Shown piece after piece: positions 26,984 through 35,766 of a DNA stretch of 64,000 nucleotides (position 1 is its first letter; the number at the start of each line of letters is the position of its first letter). A program made the position numbers and the translations under genes. Source of the stretch: Spirochaetota bacterium. GTDB lineage: Bacteria > Spirochaetota > Spirochaetia > SPDA01 > JAJSAL01. The notes under the pieces were generated by a model, which saw only the letters and a program-made list of their open reading frames with translations, ran no database searches and had not been told where the DNA came from. The stretch lies in contig JAJSAL010000011.1 of assembly GCA_024274705.1 (NCBI GenBank), forward strand, positions 51,280 to 115,279. Direction: 5' to 3'.

Positions 26984-27966
26984 TCTCCAATCCTGAAGGG
27001 TTCTGGTTTTTTCTTCTTCTCGTCCCTGTAGGACTTACGGCATGGCGCAAATACAGTGCCGGCTTTAAGGATCTGAAGAAAATCGGCGGGAAATGGAGGG
27101 AAGAACCCCTCCATACTGTTTTTCTGGTGAAGTGGTTTTTTTCAACCCTTACTATTTTCATTTTTGTAGTATTTTGCGTTTTAGCGATTTCCGATTTTTC
27201 CTGGGGTCATGTGGCGGTAAAAGATGAAAGGCGTGGACTGGATATAGCTATACTCCTTGATGTCTCCAGGAGTATGCTGAGCAGGGATACAGATCCCACA
27301 CGGCTGGAGAAATCGTTCGAAATCATCCGGGGTGCAATCGATATCTATCCGGAGAGCCGTTATAGTCTGGTGCTTTTTAAAGGGGAAGCGTATACGTTTG
27401 TTCCAACCACCGAGGACAGCCTGTATATCAAAGATGTTCTGGCCAGTATTTCTCCCGGAATACTCACCGCTCCGGGTACTGACATAGAGGCCGGCCTGAA
27501 AACGGCTTTGGCTTCATTTCCGGAAGGTGTAGAAAGCAGCAAGGTTATTCTGCTTTTAAGCGATGGAGAGAAACTGACCGGCGATACCGATGACGCAGTA
27601 AAAAGGGTGGCCGCTGCGGGCGTACCGGTCATTGCAGTGGGTTTTGGAGATCCCGACGGTACATTGATTGAACTGCCGAACGGCAGTGTTGTGAAGACTG
27701 CCGGGGGTGAAAACGTTATATCCAGACTGAACGAGGAGGAACTGAAGGGGATCGCTGAGTTTACCCGGGGGACATATATACATGCTGATTCCCCGTTCCT
27801 AATGAAAGAGATCGAAAAGGAATTACTCCGGATGGGGAGAGAAAAAACGGAAACAGATTTTCAGTTTGAGATTAGAAACAGGTATCGTCTCTTTCTCGCT
27901 ATTGCGCTTATATCGTTATGTTTTCATCTTGGTATCAGGATTTTACGATGGAAAAGAGTTTTCTGA
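26980..27966 (+). CDS. batB: BatB-like VWA domain membrane protein
   Basis: 328 residues, sister of the preceding protein. Membrane helices at the N-terminus (FFLLLVPVGL and about 50-72), VWA domain with an intact MIDAS motif DVSRSMLSRD near 95 and LLSDGEKLTGD near 190, and a final membrane helix. TTG 26980 overlaps the stop of batA by four bases, indicating coupling. Together with BatA it probably forms a MoxR-dependent periplasmic complex. Confidence 0.9.
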   Translation: MISNPEGFWFFLLLVPVGLTAWRKYSAGFKDLKKIGGKWREEPLHTVFLVKWFFSTLTIFIFVVFCVLAISDFSWGHVAVKDERRGLDIAILLDVSRSMLSRDTDPTRLEKSFEIIRGAIDIYPESRYSLVLFKGEAYTFVPTTEDSLYIKDVLASISPGILTAPGTDIEAGLKTALASFPEGVESSKVILLLSDGEKLTGDTDDAVKRVAAAGVPVIAVGFGDPDGTLIELPNGSVVKTAGGENVISRLNEEELKGIAEFTRGTYIHADSPFLMKEIEKELLRMGREKTETDFQFEIRNRYRLFLAIALISLCFHLGIRILRWKRVF

Positions 27967-28544
27967 GTATCATAGTACTTCTGGTCCTCCTTCTGGGTTC
28001 CTGTAGCGGCTCGACGTCCCATCTCTCTGTATTCAGAGGGAACCAGGACTACATAAAGGGAAACTTCCAGGAGGCAAACCTGAAGTATCTTCAACCCCTT
28101 GATGGTCTTCCGGGAAAATACGATGAGTGGATCCATTACAATTTGGGTAATACCTATTTCGTCCTGGGCGAGAGCAGCAGCGCAGAAGTGGAGTGGGTCC
28201 AGGCTCTCGGGACATCTGACAGAGCGCTGCTCTTTTCCACATATTTTAACCTTGGCGTGTATTATTATGACGAAGGTAGATACGAAGATGCCTACGTATA
28301 CTTCAGGAAGTCTCTCGAAATCGACCGCACCGTGATGGATGCGAAGCGAAACCTGGAACTCTCCCTGGAAAAAATAGAAAGCCATGAATCGGGGCAGCCA
28401 CAAGCGGTGAATAAAGCAGAAGAAATGGAAAAAGAACAGGAGGATTATGCTGATCGGGTCCTGGAATACGTTAAACGAAAGGAGGAAAAACGTTGGGTTT
28501 CGCCGGATGTTTCAGAAGAACCGGGACCGGTAAACGACTGGTAA
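27948..28544 (+). CDS. batC: BatC-like TPR lipoprotein
   Basis: About 198 residues. Lipobox LLLGSC follows a short hydrophobic core, so a lipoprotein is predicted. Two to three TPR units occupy residues 30-130 (IHYNLGNTYFVLGESSSAEVEW, shortened here; then FNLGVYYYDEGRYEDA). The tail is charged. ATG 27948 lies inside batB, giving a 19-base overlap; ATG 27918 is less likely as it would place extra residues before the signal. It ends overlapping the next gene by 52 bases. Confidence 0.85.
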   Translation: MEKSFLSIIVLLVLLLGSCSGSTSHLSVFRGNQDYIKGNFQEANLKYLQPLDGLPGKYDEWIHYNLGNTYFVLGESSSAEVEWVQALGTSDRALLFSTYFNLGVYYYDEGRYEDAYVYFRKSLEIDRTVMDAKRNLELSLEKIESHESGQPQAVNKAEEMEKEQEDYADRVLEYVKRKEEKRWVSPDVSEEPGPVNDW

Positions 28545-30544
28545 CCGTTCCGGTACTGCTGTTTCTGATTACTCCTTTTCTCTTCGCACTGGATCTGGTT
28601 AGTTTGTCCCTTAATCAGACCAAGCTTGCCAAGGGGGATTTCCTCTATATTTCTCTCATCATCGATCATCCCTTCCCTGATGATATTGTAATAGATGAAC
28701 CGGATTTCCCCCCTTCACTGCAGCTGTACTGGGGGCCGAGTATCCGGCCTCTTACTATAAAGACTGATACCGGTGAACGCCGGGTAACCGAGGCCCGGTA
28801 TAAAATGAAAACGGTGCGAACCGGCTGGTATACCCTTGACCCTTTTTCCGTTACTGTAGGCGGTTTTGTAAACCGTTCCATAACGACAGGGCCCAGGGCC
28901 TTCGGTGTCGGGAATAAGGAAGGATCAGAGGTGATCGTACCGGTTGAGGTATCCTGGAACCCGGGACGGGAGAAGGTGTATGTGGGAGAGGCGGTTCCCC
29001 TGGTACTTGAACTAAACAACCAGGAGAGTATTCCCCGTATACGTTCTGTCGATGTATCCAATCCGAATACAGGGCTCTTCGAGAAAACTTCATCCTTCCG
29101 TGAGATTTCTGCTGAACCTTTTGGCAACATAATGCTCTATACGGTGCCTATAGCCTCTTACATGTTCACCCCTACCCAGCCGGTAAGGGTATCCATCCCC
29201 CCTGCCCGTGTTGAAACCGAACGGGGCAGCGGAAAGAGCAGCAGAATGACACTGGAGGTTTTGCCCCTGCCGGAAGAAGCGCAACAGTATAGTGCCGTCG
29301 GCAATTTCCGGGTGACCAGCCGGATTGAAGAAGGGGATGTACAGGACCAGGATGTCATGTTTTATATCAGGATAGAGGGTGAGGGCAACTTAGGTTATTT
29401 TAAATTCCCTGAACCAACATGCGAAGGGGGAGTGCTGGTGGAACAGACTGAAGAGTACAGCTTTGAGCCTTCCCCCAGGGGATACAAAGGGTACAGAGAG
29501 GAGTACTTCCGGTTTTCACCGGTCTCAGGATCTGATATGGTGTTCTCACTTCCAGAGTGGACCTGGCTGGACCCGGACACCGGAATCGTACGCCGGGTTC
29601 CTGAGAAAGAAGAGCGGGTCGAAGTCCGGTTGCCGGAGCAGACAGAAGACATTACCCAGGCTGATGTCTTTATCCTTCCTCCATTGAAACCGCTGGAAGA
29701 GATAATCAGAGCAAAGCATATCGATCGTTATCTGAATATTCGAAGCTACCTCTGGTGTCTTCCAGGAATAGTACTCTTCGTACTTATTTTAATTTTCAAG
29801 AAATGCAATATACTCTTCGTTACCGTTCTTCTGCTCTTTATAGGGGCCGGAGGGAATGAAATCGATCCATCGGCACATCCTCTCTTGCAGAAAGGAATCG
29901 AATCATACCAACAGGAAGATTATTCTGAAGCAGCTCTCTGGTTTTATAAGGCGTTGTAAGAATATGAAGAGACAGCGCCCCTTCTCTTCAATTATGGTCT
30001 TGCTGCATTCAGGGACGATGCACCCGGGACTGCCCTTTATGCTCTTCGCAGGGCGAATTATCTGGATCCCGGCGATACGGTCATCCAGGATGCCATATTC
30101 TCGATCGAGGAGCACATGGAGCTTTCAGAGCTGTCAGAACCTGTATTTAAAACACATCCGAATACCTTTTTTTTCATTTGGTTGATAGCGGTAAACTCTG
30201 TGTTCCTGGCTGGAGCTTTGTACTTTCTGAGGAAGCGTGCATTCTATGCCATCCTGTTTATCCTTGTTATCGCCTTTTTTACAGGCATTACCGGTGTGTT
30301 TATTCACTCAGCTTTTGAACGCACCAAACAATATGGGGTGGTTACGGAGGCTGTACCGGTACACAAGGTGCCGGGGGAACTCGCAGCGGACTGGTTCGAT
30401 CTTTCCGAAGGAACCTCACTCCGAATTCTTTATCAGGCCGAGGGATTCTTGTTCATACAAACAGGATTCGGACTTACCGGGTGGGTCCGTGCAGAAGATG
30501 TCCGGCCTATTGCCTTGAACCTCGGTGAAGCATATCTTCCGTAA
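28493..30544 (+). pseudogene. batD: BatD/BatE-type protein with TPR and SH3-like parts, interrupted by an in-frame TAA
   Basis: From TTG 28493 (behind AAAGGAGG) a signal peptide leads into a BatD-type oxygen-tolerance domain of about 400 residues and a membrane helix near 430. TPR repeats begin (ESYQQEDYSEAALWFYKAL) and TAA at 29957-29959 breaks the second helix of a repeat. The same frame continues EYEETAPLLFNYGLAAFR, two more membrane helices and an SH3-like tail (GEGTSL-type strands, GLTGWVRAEDV) to a stop at 30542-30544. Full reading 683 codons. BatD and BatE are separate genes in many bacteria, so here they look fused. The BatD half alone could still be functional if the stop is real. 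Confidence 0.75.
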
Positions 30545-30557
30545 ATAAGAGGACCCC

Positions 30558-31037
30558 ATGAGATTTAAAGATATCCTTGAACAATGGGAGGATTCGGAAA
30601 AAAGAAGAAAAGAGAGCCCCCGTAAGGAGGATCATCCATTGGAAAACTGGCTCAAGACCGGCAGAGTTACCGATAAAGATGCTTCCGTTAAAGAGTATCT
30701 CCCGGGAAGAGCGGATAGGATAGAAAAAAGGCGGACTCTCAGAAACATGAATCCCCAGGCGGAACTCGATCTCCACGGTAAGACCCGGGTAGAAGCGATA
30801 GACCTCCTTAACGGGTTCTTACGGGATGCGCAGCTCAAGGGTCTCCGGAAGGTTCTTATTATTCACGGGAAGGGAATACACTCGAAAACCGGACCAACCA
30901 TTGGAAAGGAAGTGCGCACTTTTCTCGAAGCATCCCCTATTGCCGGAGAAACCGGTACCCCACAACGCAGTATGGGGGGTACTGGTGCAGTCTGGGTGAT
31001 TATCAAAGATGAAGAAGAGCGTTACCGCTCCCGATAA
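30558..31037 (+). CDS. Smr domain protein
   Basis: 159 residues. The C-terminal Smr domain (MutS2-type nuclease/nicking domain) starts near residue 75 with [17 protein letters not shown], has [14 protein letters not shown] near 105 and ends GGTGAVWVI. The N-terminal 70 residues are charged and probably disordered or helical, as in stand-alone YdaL/SmrA-like proteins. It follows the Bat genes by 13 bases, with AGAGGA before the ATG, and its end overlaps infA on the other strand by 16 bases. Confidence 0.9.
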   Translation: MRFKDILEQWEDSEKRRKESPRKEDHPLENWLKTGRVTDKDASVKEYLPGRADRIEKRRTLRNMNPQAELDLHGKTRVEAIDLLNGFLRDAQLKGLRKVLIIHGKGIHSKTGPTIGKEVRTFLEASPIAGETGTPQRSMGGTGAVWVIIKDEEERYRSR

Positions 31038-31240
31038 ATGATACGTCCCCTGGTAAGATCGTATGGAGAGAGGGCAACTTTAACCTTGTCCCCGGGAACG
31101 ATGCGGATATAATGTTTCCTCATTTTGCCGGAAAGGTGAGCAAGTATCAGGTGTCCGTTTTTTAATTCGACTCGAAACATGGTGTTAGGTAGGGATTCTT
31201 TTACAACCCCTTCAACTTCTATTGCTTCCTCTTTTGCCAC
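31022..31240 (-). CDS. infA: Translation initiation factor IF-1
   Basis: 72 residues, exactly the usual size. OB-fold with [32 protein letters not shown] and [13 protein letters not shown], ending RGRIIYRER. It binds the ribosomal A site with IF-2 and IF-3 during initiation. GGAGGAA precedes the ATG and a strong promoter lies at 31270-31298. It stands alone here rather than in the ribosomal protein cluster. Confidence 0.97.
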   Translation of the reverse strand: MAKEEAIEVEGVVKESLPNTMFRVELKNGHLILAHLSGKMRKHYIRIVPGDKVKVALSPYDLTRGRIIYRER

Positions 31241-31269
31241 GATTCCTCCTGCAAAATGAACTCGGAGGT

Positions 31270-31298
31270 ATAGTATTTAATTAAAAACACTTTGTCAA
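31270..31298 (-). promoter_or_regulatory. infA promoter
   Basis: On the minus strand TTGACA (31293-31298), 17-base spacer, TACTAT (31270-31275), about 30 bases before the infA start. Near-consensus sigma70 type. Confidence 0.75.
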
Positions 31299-31302
31299 CA
31301 GG

Positions 31303-31331
31303 TTGACTTTTTTGAACATTTACGGCATATT
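31303..31331 (+). promoter_or_regulatory. promoter of the DksA-like gene
   Basis: TTGACT (31303-31308), 17-base spacer, CATATT (31326-31331). It is divergent from, and only four bases away from, the infA -35 box, so the two promoters probably compete or are regulated together. Confidence 0.5.
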
Positions 31332-31406
31332 CTCATGCCTGACCGGGGTATGAGCGGCTGTTAAAGTCGGCTGGGTGTGTAAAAGATGCAGAAAAAAGGG
31401 AATACC

Positions 31407-31763
31407 ATGGAGAAAGTATTTGTCGACACCATGAGGGAATTACTGTTGGCTCAAAAAGAAGAAATTATTCAAACATTGATGTCTGAAAACGAGGACTTCA
31501 AGGAGATTGTTGAAGATCTCGACCCGAAAGACCTTGCAGATATAGCCGCTGATGATATAGGCCGGAAAACATTAGAAGCCCTGGGTGCTCAGGATACAAG
31601 AAGGCTGAGACAAATCGACAGCGCCCTTTCCCGGATAGAAAACGGGAGATACGGTGTTTGTGTCTCTTGTGGTAAAAAGATCCCTAAAGAACGGCTGGAA
31701 GCAATACCTTACGCGGTCATGTGCATCAGCTGTAAGACCTCGGACGAACGTAAGAACCGGTAA
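31407..31763 (+). CDS. DksA/TraR family zinc-finger transcription factor
   Basis: About 118 residues. It should enter the RNA polymerase secondary channel and adjust promoter kinetics, often with ppGpp. The coiled-coil tip carries DPKDLA, matching the DxxDxA motif that E. coli DksA needs, and the zinc finger is CVSCGKKI...CISC with all four cysteines. ATG 31407 has AAGGGA upstream; ATG 31386 is an alternative. Its divergence from infA suggests growth-rate control. Confidence 0.88.
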   Translation: MEKVFVDTMRELLLAQKEEIIQTLMSENEDFKEIVEDLDPKDLADIAADDIGRKTLEALGAQDTRRLRQIDSALSRIENGRYGVCVSCGKKIPKERLEAIPYAVMCISCKTSDERKNR

Positions 31764-31869
31764 TTCCGACTGGATTCGGTTCCCTCTGTACACCTGAACC
31801 GACCATGTTAAACATGTAATCTGCCTTAAAAATTCTTCCGATAATATAAATATATATCGGGGGAAAAAG

Positions 31870-32250
31870 ATGATACAGCCGGTATCGTTATCAACATCCT
31901 TATCTGTTTCCAGTATAATCCAGACACGAAACAGCGCTCATCGGATTTCTCTGCCGATTAACAAGAGCCAGTATCTGTATGCGCGATTCAAACATATTTG
32001 GAGCTACCCGGCGGATCAGACTGGAGAAGGAGTATCTATCTCCAAGCTTAGGGTTCTGGATGCCCTTATTGACCGCCTTGCAAAACTTAAGGGAGAGAAG
32101 ATTCAGTCTCAAAATGCTGAGGAACTCGATTCTTCAAAAGTAGATAATCTGATCCGTACCATACAGCAGGAACTGAACAGTTCAGGGCCTGCGGGCAGGT
32201 ATGTGTCGTCTTTCCTGGAATCCGGTCTTGTCTTAAATATATTAGCCTGA
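31870..32250 (+). CDS. Protein of unknown function
   Basis: 126 residues, with GGGGGA five bases before the ATG, which supports translation. The first 50 residues are Ser/Thr-rich and beta-like (VSLSTSLSVSSIIQTR); the rest is helical and charged (LDALIDRLAKLKGEK, DNLIRTIQQELNSSG). The C-terminus is hydrophobic. No signal peptide and no family I can name. Its end overlaps the metallo-hydrolase gene on the other strand by nine bases. Confidence 0.65.
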   Translation: MIQPVSLSTSLSVSSIIQTRNSAHRISLPINKSQYLYARFKHIWSYPADQTGEGVSISKLRVLDALIDRLAKLKGEKIQSQNAEELDSSKVDNLIRTIQQELNSSGPAGRYVSSFLESGLVLNILA

Positions 32251-32913
32251 CACGAAAGGATTATGCTTTATTTCCCGTTCCAGCACGGTATCCGGGCCAT
32301 GGCCGGGAAACACCCTGGTAAGGGGGGGGAGCACATAAAGCTTTTCTTTTATACTTGTAATAATCGCCTGGCCATCTCCATCAGGAAGATCTGTTCTGCC
32401 TATTCCTTCGAAGAAAAGGGTGTCACCGGAAAACAGCACCCCCTGTTTTTCGCTGTAGAAACTTACGCTCCCCCTGGTGTGGCCCGGGGTAAAAATCGTG
32501 ACCAGGTCGGAATCGAAAAGGAAATCACCTTCGCCTAACAGGATGTCCGGGTCCGGTACGGGGGAGAACAGGGAATCGAAGAGGTCCGTCCCCTGAAGCC
32601 CGAGATCCCTGAAATTCTTCTGATGGATTTTTTTTGCCCGTTTTCCGAGATAACGCTGATCTTCAGAATAAATCGCCAGGGGTATTGCAACATCCTTTTC
32701 CCGGTAGAATTCCAGAATTGTTGCCGTTCCTGCAATGTGGTCCAGATGGCCGTGAGTAAAAACAATGCCCCTGGGAGTAAGGTTCTTCAGGGTAAGGTGG
32801 CGAATTATTTTTTCCCCATCATCTCCAGGATCGACAAGGATACACTCCTTTTTCCATTCCGAGTATATGTACGCGTTGGTATACATCTGACCTACAACAA
32901 TGCGTTCAACCAT
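32242..32913 (-). CDS. MBL-fold metallo-hydrolase (glyoxalase II-like)
   Basis: About 223 residues. Metallo-beta-lactamase fold with the dinuclear metal motif FTHGHLDHIAG near residue 57, FTPGHTRGSVSFY near 145, SGDTLFFEGIGRTDLPDG near 165 and FPGHGPDTVL near the end. This set matches glyoxalase II-like hydrolases of small thioesters, though the substrate is not known. ATG 32913 is preferred over TTG 32925; neither has a strong ribosome binding site. It stands on the minus strand between two plus-strand genes. Confidence 0.9.
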   Translation of the reverse strand: MVERIVVGQMYTNAYIYSEWKKECILVDPGDDGEKIIRHLTLKNLTPRGIVFTHGHLDHIAGTATILEFYREKDVAIPLAIYSEDQRYLGKRAKKIHQKNFRDLGLQGTDLFDSLFSPVPDPDILLGEGDFLFDSDLVTIFTPGHTRGSVSFYSEKQGVLFSGDTLFFEGIGRTDLPDGDGQAIITSIKEKLYVLPPLTRVFPGHGPDTVLEREIKHNPFVSG

Positions 32914-32961
32914 GGTAGAATCCAATAGTAAAGGAATCCATGCTCTTTATCAAGGTCAAGG

Positions 32962-34164
32962 ATGATGCAGATGATGATTGCCTCTTTCCTGGTCCTCCTC
33001 TTTTTTGTTGTCATACCGGGGCTGGGAGCATTTTATACACGAAGTCAATGGCGCAGGTTCCGAAGAAGCATAGTCGATGCCTCGCTCATTCCTGTTATTT
33101 CATATCAAAAAATATTCACGAAGCAGGAAGGGTATGAGGACGAGTTTCGGTTCATCGGCAGTCTCGAAGCTATTCAGGGTGATTATATCTGGCTGCGGAA
33201 TGAAGATCTCTCTCTCTCAGCCGACCTTAAGAGAAGCCACGTCTATGTACTTCCTTCATACTCCTATCCGGAGGAGGAGGGATTTGTAGAGCAGAACAGG
33301 GAAACCCTGCCGGATGAAATGCCCCATAAAATAGCATGGAACAGAATTTTTTCCCTGCCGGAAGGGACAAAGATGTTTATCAGTGGGCCCTTCCGAACAG
33401 AACATGGTAAAGGTATGTTCCGAGGTACAAAAACCAACCCTTTAACAGTGGTAATCTATGACGGAGCGGAGAGAACTATCTTAAGGCGGTCCATATGGGG
33501 AGGAAGGCAGCGGAATGAATACTGGAATTTTCTCACTCCCGGTTCACTTGCAGCGGGCTCTTTTTCCCTTTTCATCCTGGGATATATCCTTCTCCGCAGT
33601 CCTTATCTGGTTCTTCCTGCGATTTTTTCCTTTACTGCCAGCCTTATCCCTGTGCTGATATTCGCTCCGCCGGGGATCCTTTTCTTTATCCTCTACCGGA
33701 ATCTCTGGAGACGTTCCCGTTTTCTACGGGCAGAACGGGACCTTCTTCAGCTTCCCCTTCGGTATTTTCAGAAGCCGTTGTCCGGTACACCGACGGCAGA
33801 GACATTTCTTCCCGACGGGAGTATGTATTGTATGTACCGGATACAGAATATCGATTTGATCGATTCCCCCGAGGTAAAGGAGAATCTGAAAATCCGCACC
33901 GTCTCTCTGATACAGCACCTTCATGATAAGGTGAATGATTATTATATGTTCGGATCCTTACCGGAACAGGGATCCGGTTTTCCGGTTACACCGGAGGATC
34001 CAATGGCGGAATATCTCATCATACCCGGAAATCCGGAAGAACTGTCCCTTGAATGTGCGCACCAGGCCCGAAAGTTTGAAATCCAGGCAATACTGGCATA
34101 TAGTCTGGGCCTTGGCGGAAATTTCATCCTTGTCTTTGTTATGCTCAGACTTTTTTTCACTTAG
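32962..34164 (+). CDS. Multi-spanning membrane protein of unknown function
   Basis: 400 residues. One membrane helix at the N-terminus (IASFLVLLFFVVIPGLGAF), a soluble region to about 190, a cluster of three hydrophobic segments near 195-260 (FSLFILGYILLRSPYLVLP, PAIFSFTASLIPVLIF), a second soluble part and a last helix at the C-terminus (ILAYSLGLGGNFILVFVMLR). I do not recognise a catalytic motif or family. Its last four bases overlap the convergent DEAD-box gene. Likely a lineage-specific envelope protein. Confidence 0.75.
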   Translation: MMQMMIASFLVLLFFVVIPGLGAFYTRSQWRRFRRSIVDASLIPVISYQKIFTKQEGYEDEFRFIGSLEAIQGDYIWLRNEDLSLSADLKRSHVYVLPSYSYPEEEGFVEQNRETLPDEMPHKIAWNRIFSLPEGTKMFISGPFRTEHGKGMFRGTKTNPLTVVIYDGAERTILRRSIWGGRQRNEYWNFLTPGSLAAGSFSLFILGYILLRSPYLVLPAIFSFTASLIPVLIFAPPGILFFILYRNLWRRSRFLRAERDLLQLPLRYFQKPLSGTPTAETFLPDGSMYCMYRIQNIDLIDSPEVKENLKIRTVSLIQHLHDKVNDYYMFGSLPEQGSGFPVTPEDPMAEYLIIPGNPEELSLECAHQARKFEIQAILAYSLGLGGNFILVFVMLRLFFT

Positions 34165-35663
34165 CGCCGGTCGTTCTCCTTTTTCCGGGCGTGATTAACC
34201 GTAATCTTCCTTCCGTGGAAATCTTTGCCATCCAGCAGGCTGATAGCCTTGTCTGCTTCGGATTCCGGGATATCGACAAAGGAATAATTATCCATGACCT
34301 TTATCCCGCCGATGGCGGATCGGTCAATATCGAGGGTTTGTGAGAATAGACGGACCAGGTCTTTGGGGAAGACCCTTCGGTTTTTTCCGATACTCACAAA
34401 CAGGGTTTTAAAATCACCTGATAGAACCGGTGCACTTCCCAAAGATTGCTTAAGGAGAAAGGCGGTAAAATATGCCCGTAACGTAAGGGGAACATGCTGA
34501 CGGATAATTTTCTTGTAATAATTCAGCTCTTCCGGATCCTCTTCTTCTTTTATCTTCTTGAGATTTCTCTCGATGGCACCTTTTAGTGCGTTTTTTCTTT
34601 CCGGCTTTTCTTCTTTCTGAATACTCATATTACATCTCTCCTGTAATCGGTTGAATTGTGAGGTTTCATCGCAGGTAATGAGAAATGCCACGGTTTGATT
34701 CTGTAAACGGGAACAAAGTATTTCACCTTCCGGTAAATCAAAGAAAATGATGTGGCCCGCGGAATTAAATTGAAGATGTTCCATCTGTTCAAAAGTAGTG
34801 ATGAGGAGATCTACATTACCGGAATGAAACCGTGTTTCGATATCCTTTTCGAATACCGTTGCACAGCGGAATCCGCTGTTTTGCAGTATACCGGTGAGGA
34901 GACTGACTTCCCCTGATGAGCGGCATACGATGAAACTCCTGGTAAAGGAATTCTGTAATGCCAGATCCAGTACTATCTTTACTTTTTCCTCCTGATCAGC
35001 AACCAGATAATAACAGTTCTCCTTTCTCGGAATCTGGTGGGCCGAGAGTGATATAATTTGTGGTTTCCGGGAAAAGACGTCAAAGGATTCTTCCTCTATC
35101 AGTTGAGGAGTAAAATAGACGATTTGAGGTTTTTTCCCGATCTTCGACAGGATGTACTGGATATCTCTGGTAAATTCTTCATCTTCCCGGGGTGTAATCT
35201 GGTGGATAATGACGGTTCCCGTAGAAGTGATGTTTATGTTTTCTCTCCGGATATGGTCTATGATCCTGTGGCTGGTTCCTATTAAAATGTCAGGAGTCTG
35301 TTTGAGGTGATGGAGCTCCTTTTTTATATTCTTTTCGTACCCGACCACACCGATAATGTGTGATGAGGAAGACTGGGCCGCGAACAGCCTGAACTGCTTT
35401 TCAACTTTTTTTACACCCCAGGAATCACTCGTAATGATCAGTGCCTGTATTTCTGAACTGCCGGAGTTGATCTGCTGGATCAGCGGAAGGATGAAGGCAG
35501 CGGTTTTCCCGCGGGAGTTTTTCGTTTCTACGATGAGATCTTTCCCCTGAAGCATGGTGGGAATAACTTTTTGTTGAACAGGAGTCAGTTTTTGATAACC
35601 TGCCTTTTTTACAATGATATTGATGTCATTATCAGCGGTTTCGATGCTGTTTTTCTGGAGCAC
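34161..35663 (-). CDS. Degenerate DEAD-box RNA helicase with DbpA-type RNA-binding domain
   Basis: About 500 residues. The Q motif region (AGYQKLTPVQQKVIPTMLQGK) and PLIQQ are recognisable. Walker A is ETKNSRGKT instead of AQTGTGKT. Motif II, normally DEAD, aligns with VIIHQITPRED, and no motif VI (HRxGRxGR) is seen. The C-terminal 75 residues are a DbpA RNA-binding domain (LFVSIGKNRRVFPKDLVRL, IGGIKVMDNYSFVDIPE). ATP-driven unwinding is therefore doubtful, and RNA binding is likely. Start is uncertain: GTG 35663 has GGGATGG upstream and lies just after the promoter; ATG 35699 and 35807 are in frame but overlap or precede the -10 box. Confidence 0.75.
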   Translation of the reverse strand: MLQKNSIETADNDINIIVKKAGYQKLTPVQQKVIPTMLQGKDLIVETKNSRGKTAAFILPLIQQINSGSSEIQALIITSDSWGVKKVEKQFRLFAAQSSSSHIIGVVGYEKNIKKELHHLKQTPDILIGTSHRIIDHIRRENINITSTGTVIIHQITPREDEEFTRDIQYILSKIGKKPQIVYFTPQLIEEESFDVFSRKPQIISLSAHQIPRKENCYYLVADQEEKVKIVLDLALQNSFTRSFIVCRSSGEVSLLTGILQNSGFRCATVFEKDIETRFHSGNVDLLITTFEQMEHLQFNSAGHIIFFDLPEGEILCSRLQNQTVAFLITCDETSQFNRLQERCNMSIQKEEKPERKNALKGAIERNLKKIKEEEDPEELNYYKKIIRQHVPLTLRAYFTAFLLKQSLGSAPVLSGDFKTLFVSIGKNRRVFPKDLVRLFSQTLDIDRSAIGGIKVMDNYSFVDIPESEADKAISLLDGKDFHGRKITVNHARKKENDRR

Positions 35664-35700
35664 AATTCCATCCCAAATCGATACAAGATAGCGCACCATA

Positions 35701-35729
35701 AACATATAAGTAGATGAAGCCTTTGTCAA
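35701..35729 (-). promoter_or_regulatory. promoter of the DEAD-box-like gene
   Basis: Minus strand TTGACA (35724-35729), 17-base spacer, TATGTT (35701-35706). Transcription would start near 35694, which argues for the GTG 35663 start of the gene. Confidence 0.55.
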
Positions 35730-35766
35730 GAAATTGAGTTTTTCAGATGATATGAGGAGTAGTGGA

